This document shows, one piece after another, positions 46,212 to 59,741 of a stretch of 64,000 nt of DNA. The notes under the pieces are model-generated. The model was not told the origin of the DNA and did not search any database. It saw only the letters and a list, made by a program, of their open reading frames with translations. The stretch comes from Diogma glabrata (Eukaryota > Arthropoda > Insecta > Diptera > Cylindrotomidae). The translations under genes were made by a program, and so were the position numbers. The first letter of the stretch is position 1. Every line of letters begins with the position of its first letter. The DNA lies in NCBI GenBank assembly GCA_963693315.1, contig OY856186.1, positions 376,112,331 through 376,176,330 on the forward strand, written 5' to 3'.

Positions 46212-47718
46212 ATGGAGGGGCTGAAATCTCAAGCTCTGGATATCAATACTTCGGTCTGGGTTAGGGATTTCGATATAGTTTTCGGCAAAAAACTTTTATG
46301 AGGGCAGGGTTTTTAGTTTTGGGCAGCGATGTATATCAAAAATAACTTTTTCTTAAAGTACATGTATTTTTTATCTCTATTTAGATATGTATTACAAAAC
46401 AAACACGAAACATCAATACGTTGTCGGAAAATTATAACAGATCATAAATTAACACAATTAGTGAAAAGATGCAACTCAGCAAACTACTCAAAAACCTCTT
46501 CATTTACCGTTTCGAGAAAATATTTCAAAATCACAAATTCATATTTCTTTCAAAATTCCAAAAATATTGTAAAAACTAAATAAAATCAAAAATTCAAACT
46601 TTTTTCAAACAAAATTCTAAAAATATTTCAAAAATTGCTACAAAATTAAAGATTAAAACTTTTTTCAAAAATTCTAAAAATATTGCATAAATTATAACAA
46701 AATCAAAAATTGTAACTTTTTCCAAAATTATAAAAATTATAATAAAATCAAAAATTTCAAATTTTTCAAAATTCTAAAATTAATCCAAAAAGACTTACAA
46801 AATCAAAAATTGAAACTTTTTTGAAAACTCTAAAAATATATATGTATAAAATTCAAAAATTCTACTTTTTTTTTCAAAATTCTAAAAATATTCCAAAAAT
46901 TAGAATAAAATCAAAAATTTAAACTTTTCCTAAAGTCTAATAATATTCCAAAAATTCTTAAAAATTCAAAAATTCAAACTTTTTCCAAAATTCTAAAAAT
47001 TTTGCAAAAATTGTAACAATATAAAAATTGAAACTTTTTCCAAAATTGTAATAATATCAAAAATTTAAAATTTTTCAAAATTCTTATAATATTAAAAAAT
47101 TCTTACAAAATCAAATATTGAAATTTTTTCAAATTTCCAAAAATATTTCAAAAACTATAACACATGCAAAAATTTCCATGTTCAATTTTATTTACGTAAA
47201 GAAACAGCTAAATTTTTTTGTTCCAAAAAATTATCTAAAAAATAAATGAAAATCATTCTTTTGACACACTTGATATTATTTTTTGACTAACTTATAATTC
47301 TCAATAATAATAATAAAATTTCATGCCGACAAATAATTAATTTTATTTTTCCAAAAAATTTGGTAAAAAAATAAATAAAAATCTTTCTTTTGGCACACTT
47401 GACAAAATTTTCTGACAGACTTATAATGCCAAAATTCTCAATAGTAATAATAAAACCTCATGTCAAACAAATAATTAATTTTATTTTTTCCCAAAAAATT
47501 ACTTAGGTAAAACAATATATAAAAATCTTTCTTTTGACACACTTGACAACATTTTTTGACAAACTTATAATGCAAAAATCTAGATTTTGGTCTTACATAC
47601 CGATCCCGACCATCCATATTTCTTCACATTCTTTGTTCCTACTCATTATCACTTAAAATGAACGTTTTTTAAGCAAAAAATATGCATATTTCCTTGTTTC
47701 GGTCTTTCAGACCGAAGT
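46212..47718. mobile_element. 1.5-kb non-autonomous element with inverted ends, copy 2
   Basis: Same start 'atggaggggctgaaatctca' and the same inverted motifs 'acttcggtctg' (46248-46258) and 'cagaccgaagt' (47708-47718) as 38858-40318, in the same orientation. The 57-60-bp repeat array is longer (about eleven units, 46540-47170), while the 'gacacacttgac' units (47260-47570) are similar. It lacks the GC-rich tail of copy 1. Confidence 0.8.
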
Positions 47719-49556
47719 AAATGTATAAATTTATGTCTAGTTTGGTCGTACAGTCTAAGACCCACACAGAATCACAACTCCTACAAATTTTTAGCAGTAG
47801 CCGCGCTCGTGTTTTAAATTTTTTCGTTCATGAAATATTTGTCTGATTCTGTGCACGTAATACAATTATATATGTACTATTATCATTTATATCATCAATG
47901 AATATTAGAAAAAAAGACGTGAGAGATTGTGAGATATTGTTTTTTGGTGAATGTGACTAATGTGAATTTTGAATTTCTTGATGTTGGACCACAGGAATTT
48001 TTTTGTAAATTTTATAATAGGTTTTTTGAAAATTGGAGTTTTATAACATTTTAAAATTTTAATTTTGAAAAATTTTTAAATTTTGTTTTATATAGATATT
48101 AATTTTTTTATAATTTTAAAATTTTAATTTAAGTTTAACTTTTAAAATAAATAAAAAATAAATAAAATAAACTATTAAAAAAAATATAAAATCCATACAA
48201 AACAAAATTTAAAAATTTTCGAAATTAAAATACAAAAAATTTTCTAAAATCTTTAAAATAAAAACAATTTTTTGAAAACCTATTGCAAAATTAAAAAAAA
48301 ATTTCAAGAACAAGCCAAAAAAATTAAAAATGCTCAAAATTGTTTGAAGCATATCATTTCATTGGTGGTAAATAAGCGGGATCCCAAAAATGGATAAAAA
48401 CAAAGTTCGATATTACATTTATGTAAGTATGTATAAATCTCATTAACAAAATTAGTAGAATCACTGGGCGCAGCATTTAAACCAACTGACTTGATAATGG
48501 TTTAAAAGATTCGTTAGGCTCAAATAATTAGGTGTAGATTAGTAGTCTCCCAACGTGACTTTTTCAACAGAGTCTCTCATCTTTGAAATAGATTACCTTC
48601 GTGGGTTTTCTCAAGTTTAAAGTTGCCATTCATTAATTTATCAGAGAAAAATAATTTGCATTGACTGATTTTGTATGGTGTCTCTGATGAGTGTGAGTTC
48701 AATCCCGAAGCAAACACAGAACTAATGTGATTGAACAACTGGTTTTCTATAAAACAAAAATCTTAATTGAAAATTTGTCACCCAAATTCAACTCATAATG
48801 AATTTAATAATTGACTTATTCGAACAGAATGTCCGATATTGTATTAGCGAGAATTTTATATCTTCGTTTCTTCTAAATATACGTTAATCACCCTCACGTC
48901 CAATGACTTTTCAGAATTTCCATCACATGATCTCAAACTACAAAATCAGTTGATTATAAATGCGTTGATATCGGATGTTCGGTTGTCTTGGAATTTAATT
49001 TAATTTCAAAGTTACTCTAAATTTCAATTTACAAAAATCTTTCGAGCCATATCAGTTATCAAATTAAACACTTTGTTTGTTTGTTTGTAAAAATAACAAA
49101 TATTATTCACAATCTTATGTTATGTTACTTTTGCTGTTTCTGTAAAAATATGGAAATAAATGGCGATCCTTTTTCTGCCGCCGTAAAAAAAGGAAAAAAT
49201 GTCGTTATACGTCAAAAAAAGTAAGCCTTTAACCTTCTCTCTGGCGGCAGTAAAGTTCAATTTTACAGCCGTTTGCCGAAAAATACGTTTTTTTGTTTTG
49301 TGTAAACTATTTGTATACCAAGTATGCATTCGATCTGAAGTTGTTGGGTTTAGTGTCGGTTGTTCAGATCACGATAAACATCAAGAACGATGGAGTTGGG
49401 ATCGTCACGTTATGTTTATGTGCAAATTAAATAAAATTCAACCAACTATTTTAGTGAAACATTTTATATTTTAAACCAACCTAATTTTGATGTCAGGAGA
49501 TATGTTTAACTGTAACTTAAATTGTTGGAACGTATTTTTCTTTGCTTCAAAAATAA
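47719..49556. repeat. Intronic DNA with an AT-rich inverted repeat
   Basis: 48010-48105 ('ataggttttttgaaaatt', 'aaatttttaaattttgtttt') is roughly inverted at 48185-48300, so this AT-rich stretch can fold back. A smaller 'ctgccgcc/ggcggcag' pair lies at about 49177-49250. No gene is supported. Confidence 0.5.
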
Positions 49557-50111
49557 AATGCTAGCTTCTATATAACTTCACTTAACTTTGAATTAAAGGC
49601 AAGTTTCAATGGTATGAACGAAGAAAGCGAAAATGAAGAAGATGATGAAAATATAGAAATACCCGAGTCAAGGTTAGAGGAAAGTAGAGAAACTGGAGAT
49701 GAAACTCAAGATGAAGAATTACTAGATACAGATAATATGGACCAAGGAAAAGATATGGTAATTATAACACCGACAACTCCCGATAGTTTGGTGATACAAG
49801 ATGAACCAGAAGAAGAAACATTGAAACCATTCATACCAGCAAATGATGTTTCTAAATCGGAACTAGAAAAAGTAGCACAAATGATTGATTCAACTCCAAA
49901 TCCAAAATCTCAGAAAATCAGAGAGTTGAAAAATTTAAGAAGGTCTAACATTTTCAGTCCAAGTACAACATTGGATTTAAAAGGAAGTCAAACAATAAAT
50001 CGAAAATCAAAAACGAATAGTAAAACACCCGTTCGTAAAAATTTTGTATGGGGACCTCCAGAAGGGAGGCAGATAGAGGATAGGTATGTTTGGAAGAAAT
50101 GTTTTAAATGA
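49557..50111 (+). CDS. Unidentified acidic ORF
   Basis: Open from just after a TAA near 49554 to TGA 50109-50111, with ATG at 49614 (165 codons). The N-terminal third is very acidic (MNEESENEEDDENIEIPESR), followed by a Thr/Pro-containing stretch (VIITPTTPDSLVIQDE), then a basic tail (KIRELKNLRRSNIFSPS, INRKSKTNSKTPVRKN, FVWGPPEGRQIEDRYVWKK). Composition is unlike the A/T-run ORFs around it and looks like a nuclear or low-complexity protein segment. I recognise no family. It could be an exon, a retrocopy or part of a transposon. No splice sites were clear. Its last 60 bases recur at about 50328-50385. Confidence 0.4.
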   Translation, partial: NASFYITSLNFELKASFNGMNEESENEEDDENIEIPESRLEESRETGDETQDEELLDTDNMDQGKDMVIITPTTPDSLVIQDEPEEETLKPFIPANDVSKSELEKVAQMIDSTPNPKSQKIRELKNLRRSNIFSPSTTLDLKGSQTINRKSKTNSKTPVRKNFVWGPPEGRQIEDRYVWKKCFK

Positions 50112-50390
50112 TAAATTAATAGGACTCAGTCATACATTTGACCCCTCTAGGGATCATCTCGGGGAAGCTATGAATTATTTTCTTAAAGTTTTGCAGATGG
50201 AGGGTGGATGAGTTGGAGTGAAATGTAACGATTGAAAGATATTAGGACTCTGTCATACATTTGCCACATCTAGGAGTCACTTCGGGGCAGTTACACCGAA
50301 TTTAGAGAAAAAATTTATTTTTCCACTTTTGTATGGGGACCTCCAGAAGGGAGGCAGATAGGTTTGTTTGGAAGAAATCTCGAAAAATAT
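50041..50390 (+). repeat. Local direct duplications at the ORF 3' end
   Basis: 'tatggggacctccagaaggg' at 50047 recurs at 50333. 'ggactcagtcatacatttg' (50122) recurs as 'ggactctgtcatacatttg' (50244). The copies are interleaved, suggesting nested duplications. Confidence 0.7.
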
Positions 50391-53300
50391 ATTCTATCTA
50401 AAAATATTGGAAAACGCCATAAAGCTGCATCATGTTCCTATGCGTTTTTGTCACCTACGCACTCGCAGATATACACCTATTTTTAGCTATTTAGATAGAG
50501 GATGCTCCAAAATGAAAGATACAATAAAATTTGGGGTATCTAGATTTTTTTGTTCGATAGATTCCATCACTTCACACAATTGAAAGTTGTGATGAAGTAA
50601 CAATAAGAAATTTAAACTTGGTTTGATTTTTAAGTAAAATAGAAATCACTATTGCTATTCAAATTTGAAAAATAATATTTAATACAAATAATACAATCAT
50701 AAACCATCACATAATGATCATTCTTTTTAGCAAAATTTTCATAATTCAATAGGTTAAGTTCATTATACAATTGGTTGAGAAAACAATAAAATAATGCATG
50801 ATACAAAAAACATACAAATAAAGATGTATTAATTGTTGGAAGAGTATAAACATATATAAAAACAAATTGTTGCTATAAAATGGTTGGAGTAATGATTCGC
50901 TGTAAAAAATTCTGTCTTTTAAAGTTATTTCATCCAAATTTCAAACATAATTTGGTTATTCATAATTAAATTAAATTTAAAGTTGTAAATGTCAATTTAA
51001 AGTTTTTCAGCAATTATTACATAAAATGAAAAAAACGTAAAAATGTGTTCAGTGGAAAAACTGCTAATTAAAATTAAAAAGTTGTGCATAATTAATAATG
51101 AAAAACGTCTGCAAACTAGAACTTTTTGTAATAAATTTTTTTTATTAATGAAATACGAAAACATTTATTTTAATTTTTATTTTTTGAAATGATGAGGTTA
51201 TGGCATGGAAACGGATTGAAGAGTTTGTAAATTTTGAAATTTAAACGATTTAAAAAATTCTCAAAGGATAAAAGTTAGTGAATATAGTGCAAGTCGTTTT
51301 CGAAAATATAAATATAATTAAAACTTAATTAAGTACACATAAATTAAATTATTTTTATTTTTTTTTTTCGTTTGAAAATGAATTTTACTTTAATTCCCCT
51401 AAAATCGTGACGAACAGTAAAAGAATTAAAGAACCAAACAATACGATTTCAAAGTAAATTAATTCCAACAAGGGTTTGTAAGTTATTTTGGTAAAAAAAA
51501 ATAATGCGGTTGATGTGGGTGTTTTGTTTTTAAATTTATGAAGTATTTAATGCACGGGTAATTGGAGTCCGTCTCTTTTAATTTGGAAGTAGAGTGTACT
51601 TGGTAAGAAATTTGTTTAGAATTAAAATTTTTGAACGCTCAATGCGTTAAATTAAAAATTATATTTTTATTTAGGACTACAACTAAAAAGCTATGATTTA
51701 ATTTAAATGAAAGGAGAAGACAAATGTTGGTGATACTTTCATGATAAATTCTACTAAAGTTACCCACTACAGACCCACCATTTGGTTTTAGATTATAGAA
51801 TATTAAAAAATCAGCTAGTGAGCCTCATATAGGTGCTAACCGTCTAAATAGATTTGGTTTAATGTTCGACTTCAAGTGCACGCTACACTATCTTCACTCC
51901 TCGCTAGTTCACTCAGGTGCGAATTAAATTAGCATGCATTTTTTCCCACCCAATATCTAGTATTGTTGAATTAATTGTTGTATCGATGTACAACTCGACA
52001 CTATCCACTGCCACTAAAACTTTGTAATAAAACAATATATGTATAGTAATATTTTTTACCAGCGAATAAGAAAATGGGTCATTGTGCGCATATTCATATG
52101 CGAATGTGCGAATAATCAGTGTCTCAGATTAAAATATTAAAAAAATGTTGGGGTCCCATTAAAATGGACCAAAAAAACGCATAAAATTAATAAATTACTA
52201 TTGACATTAAACCAATAATAATCGAAAACTAAAAACTAGTAGAAATATTAATAATTTTGTAGGCAGTATAATAAAACTTTGATAATTAAAAATAATTATA
52301 ATAAAAATAACGACGCCTATGTAAACCAATGTCACAACAAACAAATGGTACGAACTACGAGTAGAAATTTAACTAATGTAATTGTTTTAAAAACAAATTC
52401 ATCACAAAATAAATGATACATATGTTTTACTTTTTGTCTCATATCTATCTATCTCTTGCTGCGTGCTAGCTGTCAAAAAATCTTTGGTAAAAAATTTCTA
52501 CTATATCTGAGTTTCTTATTTTTTTTCTATTTGTCAATCTTTCATCATCTTTCTTTCTCTTTTTATTTTTACTATCAATATAATTACGCTCACAATATTT
52601 AAACTAGTTGTGCACTAAATATTTGACAAACGAGAAACTAAAACTATCTACACGATTTGTACGGTACAAACGGTGTACGGTTTTATTTTCAGCGCACTTG
52701 TAAATTTTATGTGATTTTTGTTTTGTTTCTTAAATAATTGTATGTACTGTAGGCACCAATTGCAATCACAATATTTAATTTAATTGTGTAGTAAAAGTTT
52801 AAACATCATAAAAATATTATTGTAATTGATTAACATTAAATGATACAAAAAACAGTATATTGGCACGACTATTCAACTATCCAGCACCAAAATTCCACTA
52901 CCATCTACCGATCAAAGAGAAAAACTGCTTTAACAATCCAAAAAAAAATTGTCAGTACCTTTGGTTATCCCATCAAATTACTTGGTTCGTATTTTTTTAA
53001 TTCAATTTATTTTCACATAATTACGGAACGTAAAAAGATTGCAATACGTTCTTCCAAAAGGTGTTAAATTTAATTGTAAGAAATGGGTTGAAAAGTTTTT
53101 GAAAATTTATATATACATTTTCGAACTACACTATAGTATATTATTATATGTGAAAAAGATGGGAGTTGAAGTATAATTGACCCAGAAAATATCTTGCTCA
53201 TCACAGGACAGGACGAAAGGAGGAGGTCTGAGCAACAGCGTTCGTCCCAAAAAAAAAACGAAATGCGAGAAGCACTCGAACCTAAACTGCGAGATAGACT

Positions 53301-54232
53301 CTCATGCTACCGAGTGAACTAGTGGGGTCGAACACAAAAAACTTCTAAAATTGAAAATACATAAAGACAAGCACAAAAACCAAGAGAACAAAAAAAATCA
53401 AAAAAAATTGAGGAGGAAGTATGAAAAACATTTTGATAGGTAGAACAATCGAGCTGAATCTGAATCACAAAATCGAAAACAAATTTAACTAGAACCCATA
53501 ATATTGCAATAGTGAATGTTGTGTGAAATCAATTTATGATCACAGGACAGAGGTGGTCTAACTATTGCTCAGAAAGATAAGGATTAGCATTTTCCTTCTT
53601 ACTGTATTGAGGCAAGTTAAAGATACCAAAAAATCACTCTGTGTTAAAAATATTCAGGTTGGTGTAGGGAAAGATAGAACATCAGTCACAACAACCTGGA
53701 CGAAAGGTGATCTATTTCTCCGTTATCATTCGAGAGACTGCGTTTTTCTTAACTTCTAACAAGTTACGCTCTAACGAATAGAATTTTCGCACACCATGTC
53801 AGTTACACTACTTTAGATGATCCTGATGGTGGGATGACGTAAATGGTAAATCATCCGGAGTCAACAAGATCCCGGTCACATTACTTCACCACTCACACCC
53901 CTCTTGCAGCAACTCTTCACCATCAGAACAATAATTCAACAGTAAACACACCAAAACTATATAAAACATAAGAATAGTCTGTGCGTCAGAACTTACAAGA
54001 ATCTTGCCTTCCGCCCTCAGAACAAAACAAAACAACGAAGACGAAGACAAACAAAAAGAGTCAAGTGCTACAATTTTTCATTCATGGGTCCGCAACCCAA
54101 TGCCAACACTTTATATTTTATTTATTAGCAAAATTCATATTGAAACGCCTTTCCAAAGTATTTATTTTTAACCAATAATTTACCCTTTTGGCTAAAATTT
54201 ACAAAAATAAAAATCAATAAATTTGAACAAAC
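50391..54232. other. Intronic AT-rich DNA, no gene
   Basis: Many poly-A/T runs. A few GC-richer patches (53195-53330, 53810-53930) without coding similarity. No recognisable element. Confidence 0.45.
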
Positions 54233-54355
54233 CTGCATAAATCCTTCAGGACAACCAGGCAATTCCCCAACCGGACTTAAACTAGTATCCATATCACCGT
54301 CGGTATCTATAAGTCCTTCATCAAAACGTCCCACATTGAATCCATCAAAAATTAT
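54233..54355 (-). CDS. CUB-domain gene, exon 1 of those seen
   Basis: A 123-bp, phase-0/phase-0 minus-strand exon of 41 codons: IIFDGFNVGRFDEGLIDTDG, DMDTSLSPVGELPGCPEGFM, Q. The acceptor is 'tatttttag' (54356 upward) and the donor is CAG|gtttgtt. It is the N-terminal part of the CUB-like unit completed by exons 34818-34922 and 23968-24053. The Cys in GCPEGFM probably pairs within the domain. The region is open only between the two splice sites. Exons further 5' were not found up to 64000, so the gene's start lies further away or in exons too short to spot. I cannot name the orthologue. Confidence 0.8.
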
Positions 54356-56688
54356 CTAAAAATATAAAAACATATTTTATGTTGAAATGAATATTTTTTC
54401 AATTTTATGTAAGAGTGGGTTGATAGCTTTAATGTCTAACGCTCGTTATAAAATTTCATCAAACAAGGAAGGTTACGGTTAGCATTACATACTACATTTT
54501 CTATCGAAAAGTTTTCATTTTAAACTGTAACCAACCAATCCAAAGATGCCTTAATCCACCCTTTTATTTTGTGCCCAAAACAACCTATTTCTTTACTTTA
54601 GGAAAAGAAAATAGAAAATCTGAGATAGAAACAACGCATATCATTAGAAAATTCGTAACAGTTTTCTGTATTCAATCTTTGTTATTGTTTTTATTTTCTA
54701 TTACAACAAAATGTCGAAATTGATTATAAATATTAATATTCCTTGTTGTTTTCTTAAGCAATAATATATAAAAAGATAAGACAATAAAAAACGGTTTGTT
54801 GTGTTTTCCTTGAAAATTAATGTTTACTTATTTGAATAAGTAAAACGTTTATATTACTTATATTTATATTAGGAACGTTTATCAAACAGCTTTTAGAGTG
54901 AACGAGATTCCAGATAGTTGTTTTGTTTAGAAAATGAGATGTTTTCTAGAATATTTTATTGGTGGGGGTACTCTATGTTGTGTTAAATAGGTAGCTATGT
55001 TAAATAATGTTTTGCAAACATTTCGAAAGCAAGGTGATTGGTAATAGCTTTAGACCGTAGGCGGTGGGCTTGCTTAACAACAATACTGTGGAAAAATGTT
55101 GATTGTAGGTTGACGCAAATAGTACTTCCAAAATCAACTATCCAAAAATCTGTAACATTATCCATTTCCGCTTTGTAGGATATAATGCAATAATTTTCCA
55201 ACATACAGCAATCTATTGTCAACTCCATTTCTTTTTTCTAAAACAAACTCTTCCAAATCAAACTCTTTCAAACCAAACTCTTCTAACCCAAACTCTTAAT
55301 CCAATCTGAAATTTCCTTAAAGAGTCACTTTATCAAGGATACCATTTTTTCATATCAGCATTATCAGTCAGTCTGAAAGATACGGCGAAAAGATACGATT
55401 CAAGAAGATGAAATGAAAACAATGAATTTAGCTTTTCATAGTAAAGTTTGCAGTATAATTTCTTATTTACTCAGAAGCTTGCCTTTTGGAAGATAAAAAT
55501 TTATTCATAACTGAGCTTACCCAGTACTCTCTATAAGAAATAGCTGTGGTGAAATTCCCTTCTAATTATTGAATCGAAGGAGTATATGTGGTAGGTGAAA
55601 AAATTTTCTTATTGATTGGAATTAATTAATATGTTGTGTTTACTTAAACTTACGTAAAGGTAGATTTAAGCCTACGAATGGAATCATCTTATGTGTAAAA
55701 ACTTCAATCGTTGTTATCAAAAGTTGTTGAAAGAGCATTGTGCTAAGAAGAACCAACCAACAGAAAATGAATACCTTTAAAAAACTTCATAAATAAATTT
55801 AGACCTACATGAACTAACTTTGGGCTTAGAACCCTTTCTGTTTTGTTCATCCATTTTATCTAGAGAGAAACGTAGACATTTTGGCTACTAGGGGGGAATT
55901 CTAGCTAAGTAAATTAAGAATGGCATGATCTAAATGGGAAGTGGACACTTGCAAAATAAGAAAACACATTGTTTTAGTAAACACTATATCCACAGCTACA
56001 GATCAATGTTAGAAAATGGATATAGGATTTGGTATCAGCAACTAGCGAGAGAATTATTTTACAAAACTTGCCTTGATGACAATATTTTTAGGATCTGATT
56101 GATGCACTCTACGAGATACTGTTTCAAACGCATGGCTAAAAAACAACAGTTTCAAGGATTTCGGATTTTTAGTAAAAACAAACGGGCATTCTGATTAGGA
56201 AATTTTGTATTTTACAAGGACAAATATCAACTAAAAATCATGTTTGACTAATAAAGAAAATAGCTTAACACAAACAAAAATCACAAACAAAAATTATATA
56301 AATCGAGCTAGCATTATAACTATTTGATGGACGATCCATGTAAATTATTTGTTCACCAATATCTCAAACTTTACAACTCAAAACTATCAGTTCTTGATCC
56401 CTCAATTTCTTTTGCCTTAAATTCATCAATATTAGTTTTATTTTCACTTTACATAAAACCAACATCCAATAGCATTTTATTTTCCTCATTTTGATGTGAG
56501 GTAGCTCAAATCAACTGACATTTGTCATCCAATTTCTTGGGATATAACCACGAATTTATATCCAGTATCAAATCCATTTTAAAGGACTTGGATTCACAAT
56601 GCAATCGACTAACACAATAAGTTTTTAACTTGCGGATCTATCTCTTTTACATTCAAAAATATCTTCAAATAATATTCCTGCCGCACAA
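54356..56688. other. AT-rich, no gene seen (probable intron)
   Basis: A minus-strand ORF at 54995-55228 matches nothing I recognise. Short repeated 'ccaaactctt' motifs occur at 55250-55300. Confidence 0.45.
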
Positions 56689-57148
56689 ATCATCAGATCA
56701 TCAGATTATCAGATCATCAGATCATCAAATCATCAGATCATCAGATCATCAGATCATCAGATCATCAGATCATCAGATCATCAGATCATCAGATCATCAG
56801 ATCATCAGATCATCAGATCATCAGATAATCAGATCATCAGATCATCAGATCATCAGATCATCAGATCATCAGATCATCATATCATCAGATCATCAGATCA
56901 TCAGATCATCAGATCATCAGATCATCAGATCATCAGATCATCAGATCATCAGATCATCAGATCATCAGATCATCAGATCATCAGATCATCAGATCATCAG
57001 ATCATCAGATCATCAGATCATCAGATCATCAGATCATCAGATCATCAGATCATCAGATCAACAGATCATCAGATCTTCAGATCTTCAGATCATCAGATCG
57101 TCATATCACCAGATTACCAGACCACCAGAGTACCAGACCATCAGATCA
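56689..57148. repeat. 8-bp satellite array (atcatcag)n
   Basis: About 55 tandem copies of 'atcatcag', very regular to about 57060, then degenerating ('atcttcag', 'accaccag'). Because 8 is not a multiple of 3, all frames read an 8-residue repeat. The 174-codon ORF here is therefore an artefact. Confidence 0.97.
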
Positions 57149-59389
57149 TACTAGACAGTTGATATCTTTGATAATTTGAAGAGTCAAACATATGAATACT
57201 CTATATTTATTCGCTACTCGCTACGTCACTTACAAAACACAAATCAGTCTATTATCCAAATATTTTAACTTATCAAACCGAAATCACTAAATCTACTTCG
57301 TATAATTCATTGGTTTGATGTCATAGAGGTCAACGTTAGTATCACAAATAAAACAATAAATAACATTTATAATACAAATTCGCGATATCCATTGTCAATA
57401 TGATTCATCTTGTAAAACTTTTACCTTTTATTTGAACACAGTCACTATTCATTAAATATACCTTTAATTCCAATTTTCTTTGGCATCAATAAATTATCAC
57501 ATAAATTTAACAGAAGCTTATCTATCGCAATATTCACCCACAAATTCTCTTCATCGTATAATTTTCCTTAATTTTGTAAAAAATGTATATAGAAATAAAA
57601 TGAAAATCCAGGAGAGTTGTAAAGAAAATTGAATAAAATATTCATCGATTTTCCAATTCTGACATAAACATTAAAATCGAGAAAGAAAGATAAAAAAACA
57701 ACGAAGTACAAAAAAAATTTTAATACTAAAAGGACATAAAATACTATATTACATTGTATCAATAAATCGGCAACGAAATAAAATTAAAAAAAATCGTCCT
57801 TCTAGTACAAGATGCCATTGGAACGTATTTTATGACCATCATAAATGTTTAAAAGTTTTTCTTACTCCGTTTGCATTAAAACGATTTGCACGACCTTTAT
57901 ACGTTTTTTTTAATGTTTCTTTTTATTACAGTTTCTTTTATTAAGTTTTTTGTTGATATTATTTTTTTCTGTTGGGTAAGTGGACATGAAAAAAAATGTT
58001 GCGAAATAAAACTGATGTGGTGGTTGGTGAATTTTTGTATTGTTTATATTTTATTTAACTTGATAAAAAAATGGATGTAAAAAAAATCAGAATACTTAAA
58101 GTTGACATAATATGGTAATAAAATTAAAGAATTTAAGTGATTTCACGAGGTGTAATGGAATCTGTATTCTATGTCGGACTAATGTCCTTACTTTTTTTTT
58201 TTTAAAATACTAAAACTCAATATAATATGCTTAACCAGTAAAGTATTTCCATTTCGCAGAGGACATGCTGCGTAAAAATGACATAATATAACTATCGAAA
58301 ATCAACAACTAATTTGAATTTTTTCTTGATTATTAGATTTTTTAGGTACTATAACATAAGGAGAGTTCTATAAAGTTTTGCTGGTCTTACTAAATTGTTT
58401 AATGTTTTGTTGATTTGGGACATCGGTAGAGCTTAATTCAATGCAAATCTTGTGAATTGCTTTATCCCTTGTTTTTTCATTAAATATATAAATTTGTTTA
58501 AGAAATATAGTCAACAGCAGCGCTCGGATAAAATCAGATTCATATTTACTAAACCATTTTTTCTCCTATTTTGCTCGTCACTTGGTTGATACAAATATCT
58601 AAACTGTTAAAATCATTCACTGTCATAGCAACAGAATGCAAAGAAAGATTTTGTAACACATAATTCCTATTATGTGTAGGACTTCAAATTTATTATTTCA
58701 TTAAATTTAAATTCATATAATATTAGAAAGGGTATTGGTCAGATCAAACATCAAACATGTGGTTTCATATCTACCGCAAATTTATGTACACAAACGAAAT
58801 TGATATTCATGAAAAGTTTGTTAACCTAAATAAATTTGTAACGAAAAATCATATAAAATATTAAATAAGTAAACCCATCACACAATTTTTCATAATGTTG
58901 TAAAGTCAATAAAAAAACTCTGTAGAAACCATATTTTTTGTAGGAAACATTTAACATAATTTACAAAACGACCACATCCAATCTCCTTTTAATTCTACCT
59001 TTTCTTGTATTGAGATTAAATTTTGATAAGGGCAGTTCAATTTATTATAAACTTAAATTTTATGAGTTTTAATAGATTGTTCAAAAATATATGAACAACA
59101 TTTACCGAAAAAAGAAATAAAATTTCCCGAAATTTCAAGTTAAATATTTTTAATTTAGCTTTTGGGTTTGCTTCCTGTATTAAAAAAAACAGTTTTTATT
59201 CTCTAAATAAAATTATGAAGATTTCCCTCGAGAAAGTATATTATTTTAGAATAACCTAAGCATGAAATACAGAAACATACGGAAATAACTTTGGATTACA
59301 AATAAATTTTAAGGATGAATAAAAAAAACGTATCGCATGATAGTTGAGTAAGCTACTTTAGGGTTGTAATGAAATGTATTTCACTTTAA
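57149..59389. other. AT-rich, no gene; may include upstream LTR sequence
   Basis: No coding similarity. The 5' boundary of the LTR of the following element could lie in the last several hundred bases but cannot be fixed without its 3' LTR. Confidence 0.4.
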
Positions 59390-59394
59390 TTTTT

Positions 59395-59409
59395 TATATA
59401 GTATATAAG
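59395..59409 (+). promoter_or_regulatory. Possible TATA box in the LTR
   Basis: 'tatatagtatataag' lies about 315 bases before the primer-binding site, and an 'aataaa' follows near 59656. Both are plausible LTR signals, but such motifs are common in this AT-rich DNA. Confidence 0.3.
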
Positions 59410-59723
59410 TTAATTAACCTTCATATTACATTCCTATAAATGTTTTGTCTTCTAATATCCTATTACAAATTGCATTCCGTAAAGATTTTCTCACAGAAAC
59501 AAACTCATTAATTGACAAGTTTAGTTTCTGTGAAATAGAATATAATATTTCAATAAAATTATTATAAATATTGTCTATTATGCAAAAACATTGTAAAACA
59601 TTTTTAGCATTAAGTTTAGAAATTTCAAATTGTAATTTACTATCTTTTTGAGTTTAATAAAGTAAAGAGGTCTTCCTCTCAAAAAATTATTTTTTTAAAA
59701 TAAATAAGGAATAATTCCTTAAC

Positions 59724-59741
59724 TGGCGCCGAAACTTAAAA
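59724..59741 (+). other. tRNA primer-binding site
   Basis: 'tggcgccgaaactt' directly follows the inferred LTR end ('ccttaac'). The TGGCGCC start is typical of retroelement primer-binding sites. The tRNA is not identified. Confidence 0.65.

Noticed and set aside
49199..49474. 91-codon plus ORF and overlapping minus ORF sharing similar peptides
   Set aside because: The similarity arises from a short inverted repeat around 49177-49260. No family match.
56630..57154. 174-codon ORF with a perfect 8-residue repeat
   Set aside because: Direct consequence of an 8-bp satellite. Every frame stays open.
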